A stretch of 45,318 bases of DNA, from the NCBI GenBank assembly GCA_947631925.1, contig CANRNE010000016.1, positions 1 through 45,318 on the forward strand, given 5' to 3'. Under the pieces are notes generated by a model. The model was not told the origin of the DNA, did no database searches, and saw only the letters and a list, made by a program, of their open reading frames with translations. Positions 7,559 through 15,197 of the stretch are shown one piece after another. Source of the DNA: an uncultured Clostridia bacterium. Lineage in GTDB: Bacteria; Bacillota; Clostridia; Christensenellales; Borkfalkiaceae. Numbering within the stretch: the stretch's first letter is position 1; each line of letters begins with the position of its first letter. The translations under genes and the position numbers were made by a program.

Positions 7559-8118
7559 ATTCCGTACTTCCTGATGGCTTCGATGTGCTCCTTGGTGCCG
7601 TAGCCGACGTTGCGTTCGAACCCGTATTCGGGGAATTCTTCGGCGTACTTCTTCATGAGCGCGTCCCGGTGGACTTTGGCGAGAATGCTCGCCGCGCCGA
7701 TGGAATAGACGAGGGCGTCCCCCTTCACGATACTGCGCTGATTTGCCGCAATATCGAGGGTCATGACGCCATCGGACAGTACCATGTCCGCGGGTATGGG
7801 CAACGATTCGATGGCGCGCTTCATGCCGAGGCGGGTGGCCTGCAAAATATTTATCTCGTCGATGGTGCCCTCGTCCACCTCGGAAATCGCATAGGCGCGC
7901 GCCCGCTCCCGAATGAGAAGGGCAAGCTGTTCCCGCTTCTTTGCGGACAGCTGCTTGCTGTCGTTGACGCCGACGATGCGGAGCTCCTCCTCGACGGGAA
8001 GGATGACGGCGGCGCAGACGACGGGGCCCGCCAAGGGGCCTCTCCCCACTTCGTCCACGCCCGCGACGGCAAAATACCCCATTTGGGCATATTCTTGTTC
8101 GTAAGTCGGATGGTCCAT
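7498..8118 (-). CDS. rnhB: Ribonuclease HII
   Basis: Removes ribonucleotides from DNA and RNA from RNA-DNA hybrids. The 206-residue protein opens with VAGVDEVGRGPLAGPVV, where D22 and E23 are metal ligands; the later acidic ligands lie in the VLSDG and S-I-L-A-K-V-x-R-D segments. The G-R-G triplet that recognises the 2'-OH is intact. Start ATG at 8118 is 5 bases after the rbgA stop. The 3' end overlaps yraN. Confidence 0.97.
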   Translation of the reverse strand: MDHPTYEQEYAQMGYFAVAGVDEVGRGPLAGPVVCAAVILPVEEELRIVGVNDSKQLSAKKREQLALLIRERARAYAISEVDEGTIDEINILQATRLGMKRAIESLPIPADMVLSDGVMTLDIAANQRSIVKGDALVYSIGAASILAKVHRDALMKKYAEEFPEYGFERNVGYGTKEHIEAIRKYGICRIHRKTFVKKFWDGRVRN

Positions 8119-8123
8119 ACCCG

Positions 8124-8984
8124 TCAGGCGAGAATGCCCGCCTCCTTCAGCTCCTCCGCGGTGTCGAGGCAGATTTTCCCGAGCTTGCCCTTTCGGAAGT
8201 CGTCGAGGAGCGCCCGTTCGCCGCGTTCATAGTCAAATTCGCCGCCCTTGCGCACAAATCCGCGCGTTTTGCACACCTGTCCCAACATTTCGAGGGGGGT
8301 GCCGCCCTCAATTTTGTAGCGCTCCGAAAGGCGGGCGGGGTAGCGGGCGGAGAGCTCTTCGAGCAGGCAGAGCGCAATTTCGTCGAGGGCGAGGATGTCG
8401 TCGTTGATGCTCCCGACGTAGGCGAGCCGCCGCGCAAAGGTCTGGTTTTCGCAGGCGGGAGGCATCGTTCCGGGGGTATCGAGCAGTTCGAAGGAGCCGC
8501 ACCGCACCCACTGTTTTCCCCGCGTGACGCCCGCTTTGTCCCCCGTCTGTGCGCGTTTTCCGCCCGCGAGGAGGTTGATGAGCGTGCTCTTTCCCGTATT
8601 CGGGACGCCCGCGACGAGAAAGCGCATGGGGCGCGAGGAGCCCTGTGCGAGCCGCCGCGCCGCCTTCTCCTTGACGAGCGCCTCGAGCCGCTCCGAGAGC
8701 ATGCGACAGGATGCGGGGGAAGTTGCCGCAAGCCGCATGGCCTGAACTCCCCCGTTTTGCAGGGTGGTGACGCATTCGGAGGCACCCATGTCCGCAAGGT
8801 CGGCCTTATTCAGGACGTACAGCACGGGTTTGGAGCCTGCGAGCGGGACGAGCGCCTTCTGAAAACTCGATGCGGGACAGCGGGCGTCGAGCACGAAGAT
8901 GACGGCGTCGCAGAGGCGGACGTTTTCCTCCATCATGCGCATCGCCTTCGCCATGTGCCCCGGATACCATTGGATGACTTTCAT
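8124..8984 (-). CDS. rbgA: Ribosome biogenesis GTPase RbgA/YlqF
   Basis: A circularly permuted GTPase needed for late assembly of the 50S subunit. Motif order shows the permutation: G4 NKAD at residues 59-62 comes before G1 GVPNTGKST at 126-134 and G3 DTPG at 169-172. The N-terminus MKVIQWYPGHMAKA is the usual YlqF opening, with the conserved W-x-P-G-H-M. The C-terminal helical domain is complete, and the 286-residue length is normal. It begins one base after the trmD stop codon, without a clear ribosome site, so it is probably translated by coupling. Confidence 0.97.
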   Translation of the reverse strand: MKVIQWYPGHMAKAMRMMEENVRLCDAVIFVLDARCPASSFQKALVPLAGSKPVLYVLNKADLADMGASECVTTLQNGGVQAMRLAATSPASCRMLSERLEALVKEKAARRLAQGSSRPMRFLVAGVPNTGKSTLINLLAGGKRAQTGDKAGVTRGKQWVRCGSFELLDTPGTMPPACENQTFARRLAYVGSINDDILALDEIALCLLEELSARYPARLSERYKIEGGTPLEMLGQVCKTRGFVRKGGEFDYERGERALLDDFRKGKLGKICLDTAEELKEAGILA

Positions 8985-8985
8985 A

Positions 8986-9651
8986 CTACTTCAAAAGGTC
9001 GGGACGGCGGGCCTTGGTGAGGGCGAGCGCCTGTTCCCTTCTCCATTTATCGATTTCGGCGTGATTTCCGCTGCGGAGCACCTCGGGAACGGTGAGCCCG
9101 CGGAAGGAAATGGGGCGGGTATAGTGTGGATATTCGAGCAATCCGTCCGAAAAACTTTCGTCCACGAGAGAGGCGGGAGAGAGCACGCCGTCCACGTAGC
9201 GGGCGACGCAGTCGCAGAGCACCATCGCGGGGAGCTCCCCGCCCGTCAAAACATAATCGCCGATGGAAATTTCCTCGTCGATGCACAAATCGATGGCGCG
9301 CTGGTCCACCCCCTCGTAGTGCCCGCAGAGAAGGACGAGGCTCTCCTCGCCGCCGAGGGCGACCACCTTCTCCTGCGAAAGCGGGGTTCCCTTGGGGGAG
9401 AGATAAATTCTCTTGGCACCATGTCCGGGGTCTACCGCTTCAATCGCGTTCACAACGGGCTGTGCCATCATGACCATGCCCGCGCCGCCGCCGAAGGGAT
9501 AATCGTCGCATTTTAAGTGCTTGTCCTCGGTGTAGGCGCGGATGTCGACGACGTCTATCTCCACCTTGTTGTCCCTCTGCGCCCTGCCGAGGATGCTCGC
9601 GTTGAGCGCGGAGAACATCTCGGGGAAGAGGGTGAGCACGGTGATTTTCAT
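8986..9651 (-). CDS. trmD: tRNA (guanine-37-N1)-methyltransferase
   Basis: Methylates G37 next to the anticodon to hold the reading frame. The 221-residue protein is a SPOUT knot enzyme. YLSPKGTPLSQ and the LLCGHYEGVDQR and ISIGDYVLTGGELPAMV blocks make the S-adenosylmethionine knot, with the catalytic D in the flexible D-x-S linker. The start overlaps the rimM stop as ATGA. Confidence 0.97.
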   Translation of the reverse strand: MKITVLTLFPEMFSALNASILGRAQRDNKVEIDVVDIRAYTEDKHLKCDDYPFGGGAGMVMMAQPVVNAIEAVDPGHGAKRIYLSPKGTPLSQEKVVALGGEESLVLLCGHYEGVDQRAIDLCIDEEISIGDYVLTGGELPAMVLCDCVARYVDGVLSPASLVDESFSDGLLEYPHYTRPISFRGLTVPEVLRSGNHAEIDKWRREQALALTKARRPDLLK

Positions 9652-10145
9652 AACACTGCGACCTCGTAAAATCTTGTTTTATTCACAACAATCCGCATGT
9701 TTTGGGGTTCGACGGAGCAAATTACCCCCTTTGCCGCGGGGAAGAGGACTTCCCGCTCCCCCATGAGAACGGTGTAGATGTCCGTCGCCGCGGGGGTGAC
9801 GGATGTGAGCGTGCCGAGCGTCTCCCCCTCCTCGGTCTCGAGCGTGCAACCGATGAGGTCGGCGATGTAGTAGCTCCCTGCGGGGAGTTCAGGCGCCTCG
9901 TCGCGGGGGACGGTCACTTTTTTCCCGCGCAAGAGCTCTGCGGCGTTGCGGTCGGGCACGCCGCGCAGGGAGAGATAGGCGCAGTCGGCCGCCGCCCGCG
10001 CAGAGAGAATTTTATAGGGGATACCATCCAAAAAGACGCGGGTGAGGGATAAAAAGTCCTCCGCGCTGTCCGTGAAGGCCTTTACCTTGATTTCGCCGCG
10101 GATGCCCTGCGGCTTTAAGACGACGCCCACCTCGAGCTCGTTCAT
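9648..10145 (-). CDS. rimM: 16S rRNA processing protein RimM
   Basis: Assembly factor for the head of the 30S subunit that binds S19. The 165-residue protein shows the N-terminal RimM barrel (VGVVLKPQGIRGEIKVKAFTD) and the C-terminal PRC-barrel (YYIADLIGCTLETEEGETLGTL, then VLFPAAKGVICSV). It lies between tmk and trmD with ATGA overlaps on both sides. GGAGG lies 6 bases before its ATG. Confidence 0.95.
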   Translation of the reverse strand: MNELEVGVVLKPQGIRGEIKVKAFTDSAEDFLSLTRVFLDGIPYKILSARAAADCAYLSLRGVPDRNAAELLRGKKVTVPRDEAPELPAGSYYIADLIGCTLETEEGETLGTLTSVTPAATDIYTVLMGEREVLFPAAKGVICSVEPQNMRIVVNKTRFYEVAVL

Positions 10146-10771
10146 TGCAGTCCTCCGAAGAGTTTGTCCGCGAGGGCGCGGAGTTTCTCCTGCGTCGCCT
10201 CCTTGCTCGGCTCGCTCCTGATGATGGCGATGTTCTCGCTCTCCTTGAAGCGTTCGAAGACTTCGAAGTACTTGTCGCGGATTTTGCGCTGGCGCTCGAA
10301 ATTTTCATACCGTTCGAGGTCGCCGCGGCGCTGTACGCGCTCCATGCCCACCTCGGGGTCGAGGTCGAGAAAGACGGTGAGGTCGGCGCGGAGGAGCTCC
10401 ATCGCGGCGCGGTTGAGTTCGATGACCCAGTCGAGGGGCACGAACCCGCCGTTGTAGGCGAAGGAGGAAAAGTAGTAGCGATCGCAGAGCACGGTGACGC
10501 CCTCTTCAATCTTCTTCTTCATGCCGTTGACGGCGTTCTGAATATGGTCGACGCGGTCTGCCGCAAAGAGAAGGGCGATGACGCGCTCGTCCGCATCCAT
10601 CCTGCCGCTCATGCAGGCATGAAGAATGGCGCCGAAGGGAGAGTCCGTCGGCTCGTGCGTGAGATAGCACGGAATGCCGTGCTGTTTGAGATATTTTCCG
10701 AGGAGTTGCATCTGCGTGGACTTGCCGCTGCCGTCCGTCCCCTCGAACACAATGAATTTGCCGCGTTCCAT
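10142..10771 (-). CDS. tmk: Thymidylate kinase (probably leaderless)
   Basis: Phosphorylates dTMP to dTDP. The P-loop GTDGSGKST is at residues 11-19; the H-E-P-T-D-S-P-F-G and DRYYFSSFAYNG blocks are the DRX and TMP-binding regions; the length of 209 residues is normal. The ATG at 10771 has no Shine-Dalgarno sequence. It lies 8 bases past a perfect TATAAT, so the operon message should begin at or just before the start codon. It heads tmk-rimM-trmD-rbgA-rnhB-yraN, in which every junction overlaps or is a few bases long. Confidence 0.96.
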   Translation of the reverse strand: MERGKFIVFEGTDGSGKSTQMQLLGKYLKQHGIPCYLTHEPTDSPFGAILHACMSGRMDADERVIALLFAADRVDHIQNAVNGMKKKIEEGVTVLCDRYYFSSFAYNGGFVPLDWVIELNRAAMELLRADLTVFLDLDPEVGMERVQRRGDLERYENFERQRKIRDKYFEVFERFKESENIAIIRSEPSKEATQEKLRALADKLFGGLQ

Positions 10772-10778
10772 ATCTCAA

Positions 10779-10807
10779 ATTATAGCAAAAACCCGCGCCT
10801 TTGTCAA
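10779..10807 (-). promoter_or_regulatory. Promoter of the tmk operon, interlaced with the degV terminator
   Basis: Minus strand TTGACA (10807-10802), 17-base spacer, TATAAT (10784-10779): both hexamers are exact. Seven bases TTGAGAT separate the -10 box from the tmk ATG. The -35 hexamer lies in the loop of the degV terminator hairpin and one stem arm lies in the spacer. Confidence 0.9.
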
Positions 10808-10814
10808 CGCGGGT
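10786..10814 (-). terminator. Terminator of degV overlapping the tmk promoter
   Basis: Stem ACCCGCG (10791-10797) with CGCGGGT (10808-10814), 10-base loop, followed on the minus strand by TTTTTGC. It is 27 bases after the degV stop. Confidence 0.78.
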
Positions 10815-10841
10815 CTGTAAAGATTTTTGTATTTTCGGAAA

Positions 10842-11690
10842 TTATGCGGAGAAAATCACGCCGAGCGTCCCCGGGCCGCAGTGCGAGCCGATGACGGGGC
10901 CGATGGTCTGGCGCACGACGTTGGCGTTGGGACGGCCAGCAAGGATGAGGTCGCGGAGATTGTCGCCCTCCTCGGGGCAATCGGCATCCACCACATAGAC
11001 GCGCTTGGTCTCGTCCCCCAGCTCCTCGATGACTTTGTTTGCGAGAGTCTGCATGACCCGCCGCTTGCCGCTCACCTTTCCGATGACTTTGAGCTCGCCG
11101 TCCTTTACCAGAATCATGGGCTTGAGCCCGAGGACGGTCCCCGCGACTGCCGCGACGCCCGAGCATCTGCCGCCGCGCTTCAAGTGCATGAGGTCGTCCA
11201 CGATGAAGTAGGTGCGGACGCGCCCGCGGAAGTCCTCGAGAAACGCCAGGATCTCCTCGTCGGACGCCCCTTTCTGCTTGAGTTCGGCCGCATATTCCGC
11301 CTGAATGCCCGTGCCGAGACAGATGTTTTGAGTGTCGAAGACGGTGCATTTCCTGTCGGGGAAGCGCTCCTTGAGCTCGGCAAGCGCCGCGTCGAGGGAT
11401 GCGAACGTGCCAGAGAGCTTGTGCGAGAAGGAGACATAGAGGACGTCTTCCCCGCGCTCGAAGTAGGGGGTCAAGATGCGCTTGTATTCCTCGGGATTGA
11501 GCGCCTGCGTCTTGGGGATTTTCCCGCCGCGGACCGCTTCGTAGAAGGCGTGGAAGTCCGTCTTCTCGCCGAGGTCGTAAAAATATTCCTTTCCGCCCAA
11601 CGTGTAGGGCATGGAGATGTAGTCCAGCCCGAGTTCCTTGGCGCGCGTGTACCACAGCTCGCCGTTGGAATCGCAAATGAGAACACTCAT
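10842..11690 (-). CDS. DegV family fatty-acid-binding protein
   Basis: A 282-residue cytoplasmic protein of the DegV/FakB type, which bind a fatty acid for phosphorylation by a FakA kinase. Family marks are the N-terminal strand with I-C-D-S-N-G (usual D-S-x-x-D/G), the SMPYTLGGKEY block, and VLYVSFSHKLSGTFASL, where S-G-T contacts the carboxylate. The C-terminal part shows R-G-G-R-C-S and the final conserved G-P-V-I-G-S-H-C-G-P-G-T-L-G segment. The ATG at 11690 has AGAGGTG 8 bases upstream. A GTG three codons earlier lies in that ribosome site and is rejected. No fakA is in view. Confidence 0.93.
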   Translation of the reverse strand: MSVLICDSNGELWYTRAKELGLDYISMPYTLGGKEYFYDLGEKTDFHAFYEAVRGGKIPKTQALNPEEYKRILTPYFERGEDVLYVSFSHKLSGTFASLDAALAELKERFPDRKCTVFDTQNICLGTGIQAEYAAELKQKGASDEEILAFLEDFRGRVRTYFIVDDLMHLKRGGRCSGVAAVAGTVLGLKPMILVKDGELKVIGKVSGKRRVMQTLANKVIEELGDETKRVYVVDADCPEEGDNLRDLILAGRPNANVVRQTIGPVIGSHCGPGTLGVIFSA

Positions 11691-11722
11691 AGCTTTCACC
11701 TCTTTCCGTGGGATTTGTTTAC

Positions 11723-11751
11723 ATTATAAAACATCTCATGCGCCTTGTCAA
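11723..11751 (-). promoter_or_regulatory. Promoter of degV
   Basis: Minus strand TTGACA (11751-11746), 17-base spacer, TATAAT (11728-11723), both exact. Confidence 0.9.
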
Positions 11752-11817
11752 GCAAAACGTCAAATTTTTTCTGTCATGAAGCACGGAAGAGGGAGGCAGG
11801 CGTATAAAACGCCGCCC

Positions 11818-12027
11818 TTACAGAAAGCCGAACAACTCATTTGGCGTAATATCGAACCGTTTGCACAGAAATACAATCTTTTCGTAATCGAGTTGCACCT
11901 TCCCCGTCTCGTACTCACTGTAATCGGATTGATATTTATGTAGTTCTTTCGCGATTTGCGCTTGGGTGATGCCTTTCGCACGGCGCGCGTTTTTCAAATT
12001 TTCTCCGACAATTTTTGCGATTTCCAC
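11818..12027 (-). CDS. Small XRE-family transcriptional regulator (probably leaderless, GTG start)
   Basis: A 69-residue protein that is almost only a Cro/C1-type helix-turn-helix: GENLKNARRAKGITQAQIAKEL, then YSEYETGKVQLDY, then LCKRFDITPNELFGF. The helices span residues 8-62. With no second domain it may be a simple repressor. The GTG at 12027 lies 8 bases past TATAAT with no ribosome site, so it appears leaderless. A dyad in its promoter (12037-12055) suggests autoregulation. It follows mutY by 41 bases on the same strand. Confidence 0.88.
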   Translation of the reverse strand: MEIAKIVGENLKNARRAKGITQAQIAKELHKYQSDYSEYETGKVQLDYEKIVFLCKRFDITPNELFGFL

Positions 12028-12034
12028 GAGAAAA

Positions 12035-12063
12035 ATTATAGGGAAAAATCCTATATAATGCGG
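12035..12063 (-). promoter_or_regulatory. Promoter of the XRE regulator gene
   Basis: Minus strand TATAAT (12040-12035), seven bases, then GTG at 12027. The -35 region 17 bases away (CCGCAT) is poor, which fits a promoter that needs help or is only weakly used. Confidence 0.6.
12037..12055. promoter_or_regulatory. Dyad overlapping the XRE promoter (candidate operator)
   Basis: TATAGG (12037-12042), seven bases, CCTATA (12050-12055). The dyad covers the -10 box edge and spacer, where a bound regulator would block polymerase. The link to the XRE protein is inferred from position only. Confidence 0.5.
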
Positions 12064-12068
12064 ATGGG

Positions 12069-13070
12069 TTATTTTTCAATCCATTGTTTGAAGGCGTTGA
12101 AGGCGGAGGGGATGGCGCAAGAGGCCTCAATTTCCGCGGCGGTCTTCCAGAGGTAGTCGCAAGACATTTCGCTTGCTTCGACGAGGTAGCCCGTCATGTG
12201 CCATTCGACGTGGGTGAAGACGTGCTTGGCGCGGCGGCAGTCCATCACCTTCCCAAACTGCGCGGGGTCCATTTCTCCCTCGAAAAAGGGAAAGCCGAAG
12301 AGACCCGAAAGCAGCCCCTTTTTGCGCTTTTCGAGGGCAAATTTGTCGCCGCAGGAAAGGACGAGGACGGTGGCGTCCACCACCCGTCTCTCCCGCTTGG
12401 GAAGGCGGACGGGAAAGGCCGTTTCTTTCCCCTCCTCATGTGCTTTGCAGAGGGTCACCCACGGACATGCCCCGCACGTCGGAGCTCCGTTGGGAACACA
12501 GACGAGGGCGCCGAGCTCCATCAGCCCCTCACAAAAATCGGCGCAATTTTCGGGATAAACCGCCGCGAGCATCGCCCGAAAGCGGCGTTTTACCGCCAAA
12601 TCGTCGATATTTGAGGGGTCGGCGAGCAGACGGGTGAGAATCCGAAGGACGTTGCCGTCCACGGCGGGCTCTTTGAGCCCCAATGCGATGGAACAAACCG
12701 CCCCTGCGGTGTAATCTCCCACCCCGGGGAGAGACTTTACCCCCACCCATGTCGCGGGGAAGCCCTCACATGCGATGCGTTTTGCGGCGCGGTGCAGGTT
12801 GCGCGCCCGCGTGTAGTAGCCGAGCCCCTCCCAGCATTTGAAGACCTCGTCCTCGTCCGCCGCCGCAAGGGCCTCTGCCGTCGGGAATTGCCGCAAAAAC
12901 GCAACATATCGCGCTTTTACCGCCTCTACACGGGTCTGTTGGAGCATGAATTCCGCCACGAGCGCGGAGTACGGCGTGCGGCATTTCCGCCACGGAAGGT
13001 CGCGCTTGTTCGCGGAAAACCATTCGAGCAGGGGGGCTACCGCCCGCGCAAGGCGTTCTTCGTCCGTCAT
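12069..13070 (-). CDS. mutY: A/G-specific adenine glycosylase
   Basis: Removes adenine mispaired with 8-oxoguanine. Visible marks: E40 in AEFMLQQT (catalytic), helix-hairpin-helix LPGVGDYTAGA at 114-124, D138 in AVDGN (catalytic), and four cluster cysteines C191, C199, C202 and C208. The spacing is 7-2-5, against the usual 6-2-5 for the 4Fe-4S loop. A NUDIX-like C-terminal domain follows; the 333-residue length is normal. The start overlaps the fhs stop (TGATG), so the two genes are coupled. Confidence 0.96.
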   Translation of the reverse strand: MTDEERLARAVAPLLEWFSANKRDLPWRKCRTPYSALVAEFMLQQTRVEAVKARYVAFLRQFPTAEALAAADEDEVFKCWEGLGYYTRARNLHRAAKRIACEGFPATWVGVKSLPGVGDYTAGAVCSIALGLKEPAVDGNVLRILTRLLADPSNIDDLAVKRRFRAMLAAVYPENCADFCEGLMELGALVCVPNGAPTCGACPWVTLCKAHEEGKETAFPVRLPKRERRVVDATVLVLSCGDKFALEKRKKGLLSGLFGFPFFEGEMDPAQFGKVMDCRRAKHVFTHVEWHMTGYLVEASEMSCDYLWKTAAEIEASCAIPSAFNAFKQWIEK

Positions 13071-14734
13071 CAGAACAGCCCCGTGATGTTGCCGTTCCCG
13101 TCGACGTCGATGTTTTCGGCGGCGGGATGTTTGGGAAGTCCCGGCATGGTCATGATGTTTCCCGTGAGCACGACGACGAAGCCCGCGCCCGCGGAGACGC
13201 GCACGCTGCGAACGGTCACATCGAAGTGCTCGGGTGCGCCGGGTTTTGCGGCGTCATCCGAGAAGGAATACTGCGTTTTTGCAATACATATGGGCATTTT
13301 GCCGAATCCGAGCCGCTCGAGGTCGGCGATTTCCGCCTCCGCCTCGGGGGTGTAGACGGCGCCGTCCCCGCCGTAGATTTTCGTGACGACGGCATGGATT
13401 TTTTCCTTGATGGACCACTCCGCATCATAGCAGAAGCGGAACTTGTTCTCCGTCTCGCAGAGGCGGACGACCTCTTCGGCGAGCGCCAGCCCCCCGCGTC
13501 CCCCATCCGCCCAGACGGTGGAGAGGCAGACGTTGACGCCGAGCGCCTTGCATTCCTCGGTGACGAGGGAGATTTCCGCGTCGGTATCCGCCGAAAAGCG
13601 GTTGACGGCGACGACGACGGGGAGTCCGAACACCGTCTGCAGGTTGGAGACATGGCGGAGAAGGTTGCAGAGGCCCCTCTCGAGGGCGGGAAGATTCTCT
13701 CGGGAGAGCTCGTCCTTGGCGAGCCCGCCGTGCATCTTGAGCGCACGCACTGTCGCGACGACGACGGCACAGTCGGGGTGGAGCCCCGCCGCGCGGCATT
13801 TGATGTCGAAGAACTTTTCCGCACCCAAATCGGCGCCGAATCCCGCCTCCGTGACGACATAGTCCCCGAGCCGAAGGGCGGCGTCCGTCGCGGCGACGGA
13901 ATTGCACCCGTGGGCGATGTTGGCAAACGGCCCGCCGTGCACGAGGGCGGGCGTCCCCTCGACGGTCTGCACGAGATTGGGCAGCATGGCGTCCTTCAGG
14001 AGGGCACACATGGCGCCTGCGGCATGCAAATCCCCACAGGTGACGGGTTCTCCCTCTTTATTATAGGCGACGACGATGCGGGCAAGGCGCGCCTTGAGAT
14101 CGGAAAGGGAGGTGGCGAGGCAGAGCACCGCCATGACTTCGCTCGCGACGGTGATGTCAAAACTGTCCCGCCGCGGGACGCCCGACTTGGGGCCGCCCAA
14201 GCCATCCTCGAGATAGCGGAGCTGGCGGTCGTTCATGTCCACGCAGCGATGCCACGGGATGCGCGCCGTGTCGATGCCGAGCGCATTCCCCTGAAAGATA
14301 TGGTTGTCGAGCATGGCGGCGAGCAGGTTGTTCGCCGCGCCGATGGCATGAAAATCCCCCGTGAAGTGCAGATTGATGTCCTCCATGGGCACGACCTGCG
14401 CATAGCCACCCCCCGCGGCGCCGCCCTTGAGGCCGAACACCGGGCCCAGCGAGGGTTCGCGGAGTGCGACGACGGTGCGCTTCTTCAGGCGGGAGAGTGC
14501 GTCCGCAAGCCCGATGGTGGTCGTCGTCTTCCCCTCCCCTGCGGGGGTGGGGGTGATGGCGGTGACGAGGATGAGTTTGGCGCGCCGCTCCTTCCCCTCT
14601 ATGGCGGAGGGAAGAAGTTTCGCCTTGTATTTTCCGTAATATTCGAGGTCCTCTTCCCCGACCCCGAGCTTTTTTGCGATATCGCGGATGTGCAGCTTCT
14701 TTGCTTCCCTTGCGATTTCGATGTCTGTCTTCAT
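13070..14734 (-). CDS. fhs: Formate-tetrahydrofolate ligase
   Basis: Makes 10-formyl-tetrahydrofolate from formate, THF and ATP, for purines, initiator tRNA formylation or acetogenic carbon flow. The 554-residue protein has the P-loop [16 protein letters not shown] at about 61-76 and the [23 protein letters not shown] block. Other family segments are [26 protein letters not shown] and [18 protein letters not shown]. The ATG at 14734 has GGGAGG 5 bases upstream. Thirty further in-frame codons above it lie upstream of the promoter start site and are excluded. Confidence 0.97.
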   Translation of the reverse strand: MKTDIEIAREAKKLHIRDIAKKLGVGEEDLEYYGKYKAKLLPSAIEGKERRAKLILVTAITPTPAGEGKTTTTIGLADALSRLKKRTVVALREPSLGPVFGLKGGAAGGGYAQVVPMEDINLHFTGDFHAIGAANNLLAAMLDNHIFQGNALGIDTARIPWHRCVDMNDRQLRYLEDGLGGPKSGVPRRDSFDITVASEVMAVLCLATSLSDLKARLARIVVAYNKEGEPVTCGDLHAAGAMCALLKDAMLPNLVQTVEGTPALVHGGPFANIAHGCNSVAATDAALRLGDYVVTEAGFGADLGAEKFFDIKCRAAGLHPDCAVVVATVRALKMHGGLAKDELSRENLPALERGLCNLLRHVSNLQTVFGLPVVVAVNRFSADTDAEISLVTEECKALGVNVCLSTVWADGGRGGLALAEEVVRLCETENKFRFCYDAEWSIKEKIHAVVTKIYGGDGAVYTPEAEAEIADLERLGFGKMPICIAKTQYSFSDDAAKPGAPEHFDVTVRSVRVSAGAGFVVVLTGNIMTMPGLPKHPAAENIDVDGNGNITGLF

Positions 14735-14771
14735 GTGGCCTCCCGCGGGCGCGCGCCCGACTTCCGAATTT

Positions 14772-14800
14772 ATTATATTCCCTTTTCGCGTCGGCGTCAA
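14772..14800 (-). promoter_or_regulatory. Promoter of fhs-mutY
   Basis: Minus strand TTGACG (14800-14795), 17-base spacer, TATAAT (14777-14772), leader of about 31 bases. Confidence 0.87.
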
Positions 14801-14899
14801 GCGAATCGGCGCGGCACGGCGCAATCGGAAAAATTACGGAAAGCACCCGAGAATTGAGAGGCGTGCAAATCCGCAAAAAAATCACAAGTTTTCATTTTT

Positions 14900-14918
14900 A
14901 ACAGTTCGATATCCTGTT
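14900..14918. repeat. Inverted repeat in the fhs / tiny-ORF intergenic gap
   Basis: AACAG (14900-14904), nine bases containing GATATC, CTGTT (14914-14918). The gap from 14801 to 15002 is AT-rich with no ORF; this dyad is the only local structure I see in it. Possible operator, not assigned. Confidence 0.35.
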
Positions 14919-15002
14919 ATATTCACATTTTGTAGCGGATGAAACAGGTTTTCGTGTTTGAGAATCACAAAAAAATCATTTTGAAATTTTTTTGAAATGT
15001 GA

Positions 15003-15031
15003 TTGACGAACATCAAAAAAGGTGCTATCAT
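15003..15031 (+). promoter_or_regulatory. Promoter of the 16-codon transcription unit
   Basis: TTGACG (15003-15008), 17-base spacer, TATCAT (15026-15031). Start site near 15038. A small GGGC/GCCC hairpin (15045-15057) lies in the leader just before the ribosome site. Confidence 0.82.
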
Positions 15032-15080
15032 AGGGCCGATTTCAGGGCGGAAAGCCCGAGAAAAAAGGAGGAGCGCGGAT

Positions 15081-15131
15081 ATGAAATTCTTTCGCTGGCT
15101 GCGCTATGTCAGAAGCCTGATGAGGGCCTGA
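15081..15131 (+). CDS. Tiny cationic peptide ORF (16 residues)
   Basis: ATG at 15081 follows a strong AAGGAGG site (9-base spacing) and reads MKFFRWLRYVRSLMRA before TGA. The peptide has one Lys and four Arg, no acidic residue, and alternating bulky hydrophobics, so it would form a strongly amphipathic helix. It has its own promoter 50 bases upstream and a terminator 36 bases downstream, so the whole message is about 155 bases. Possible roles: membrane-active small protein, type I-like toxin, or a leader peptide on a small RNA. I do not recognise a family. The isolated promoter, ribosome site, ORF and terminator together make a chance ORF unlikely. Confidence 0.68.
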   Translation: MKFFRWLRYVRSLMRA

Positions 15132-15145
15132 ACACCAAAGACAAC

Positions 15146-15160
15146 TTGTGCTTTGCACAA
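15146..15160 (+). other. Small hairpin 3' of the tiny ORF
   Basis: TTGTGC (15146-15151), loop TTT, GCACAA (15155-15160), between the tiny ORF and the terminator. It may protect or structure the 3' end of the short transcript. Confidence 0.45.
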
Positions 15161-15197
15161 AAAACAGACCTCTGCCGCGCGCAGAGGTCCTCTTTTT
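15161..15197. terminator. Bidirectional terminator of the tiny unit and the SDR gene
   Basis: Perfect 9-bp stem GACCTCTGC (15167-15175) with GCAGAGGTC (15181-15189), loop CGCGC. Plus strand continues CTCTTTTTATTT; minus strand continues TGTTTTTTG. Confidence 0.87.

Noticed and set aside
14735-14824. N-terminal extension of fhs by 30 codons
   Set aside because: It contains the promoter -10 and -35 boxes, so it is not transcribed as coding sequence.
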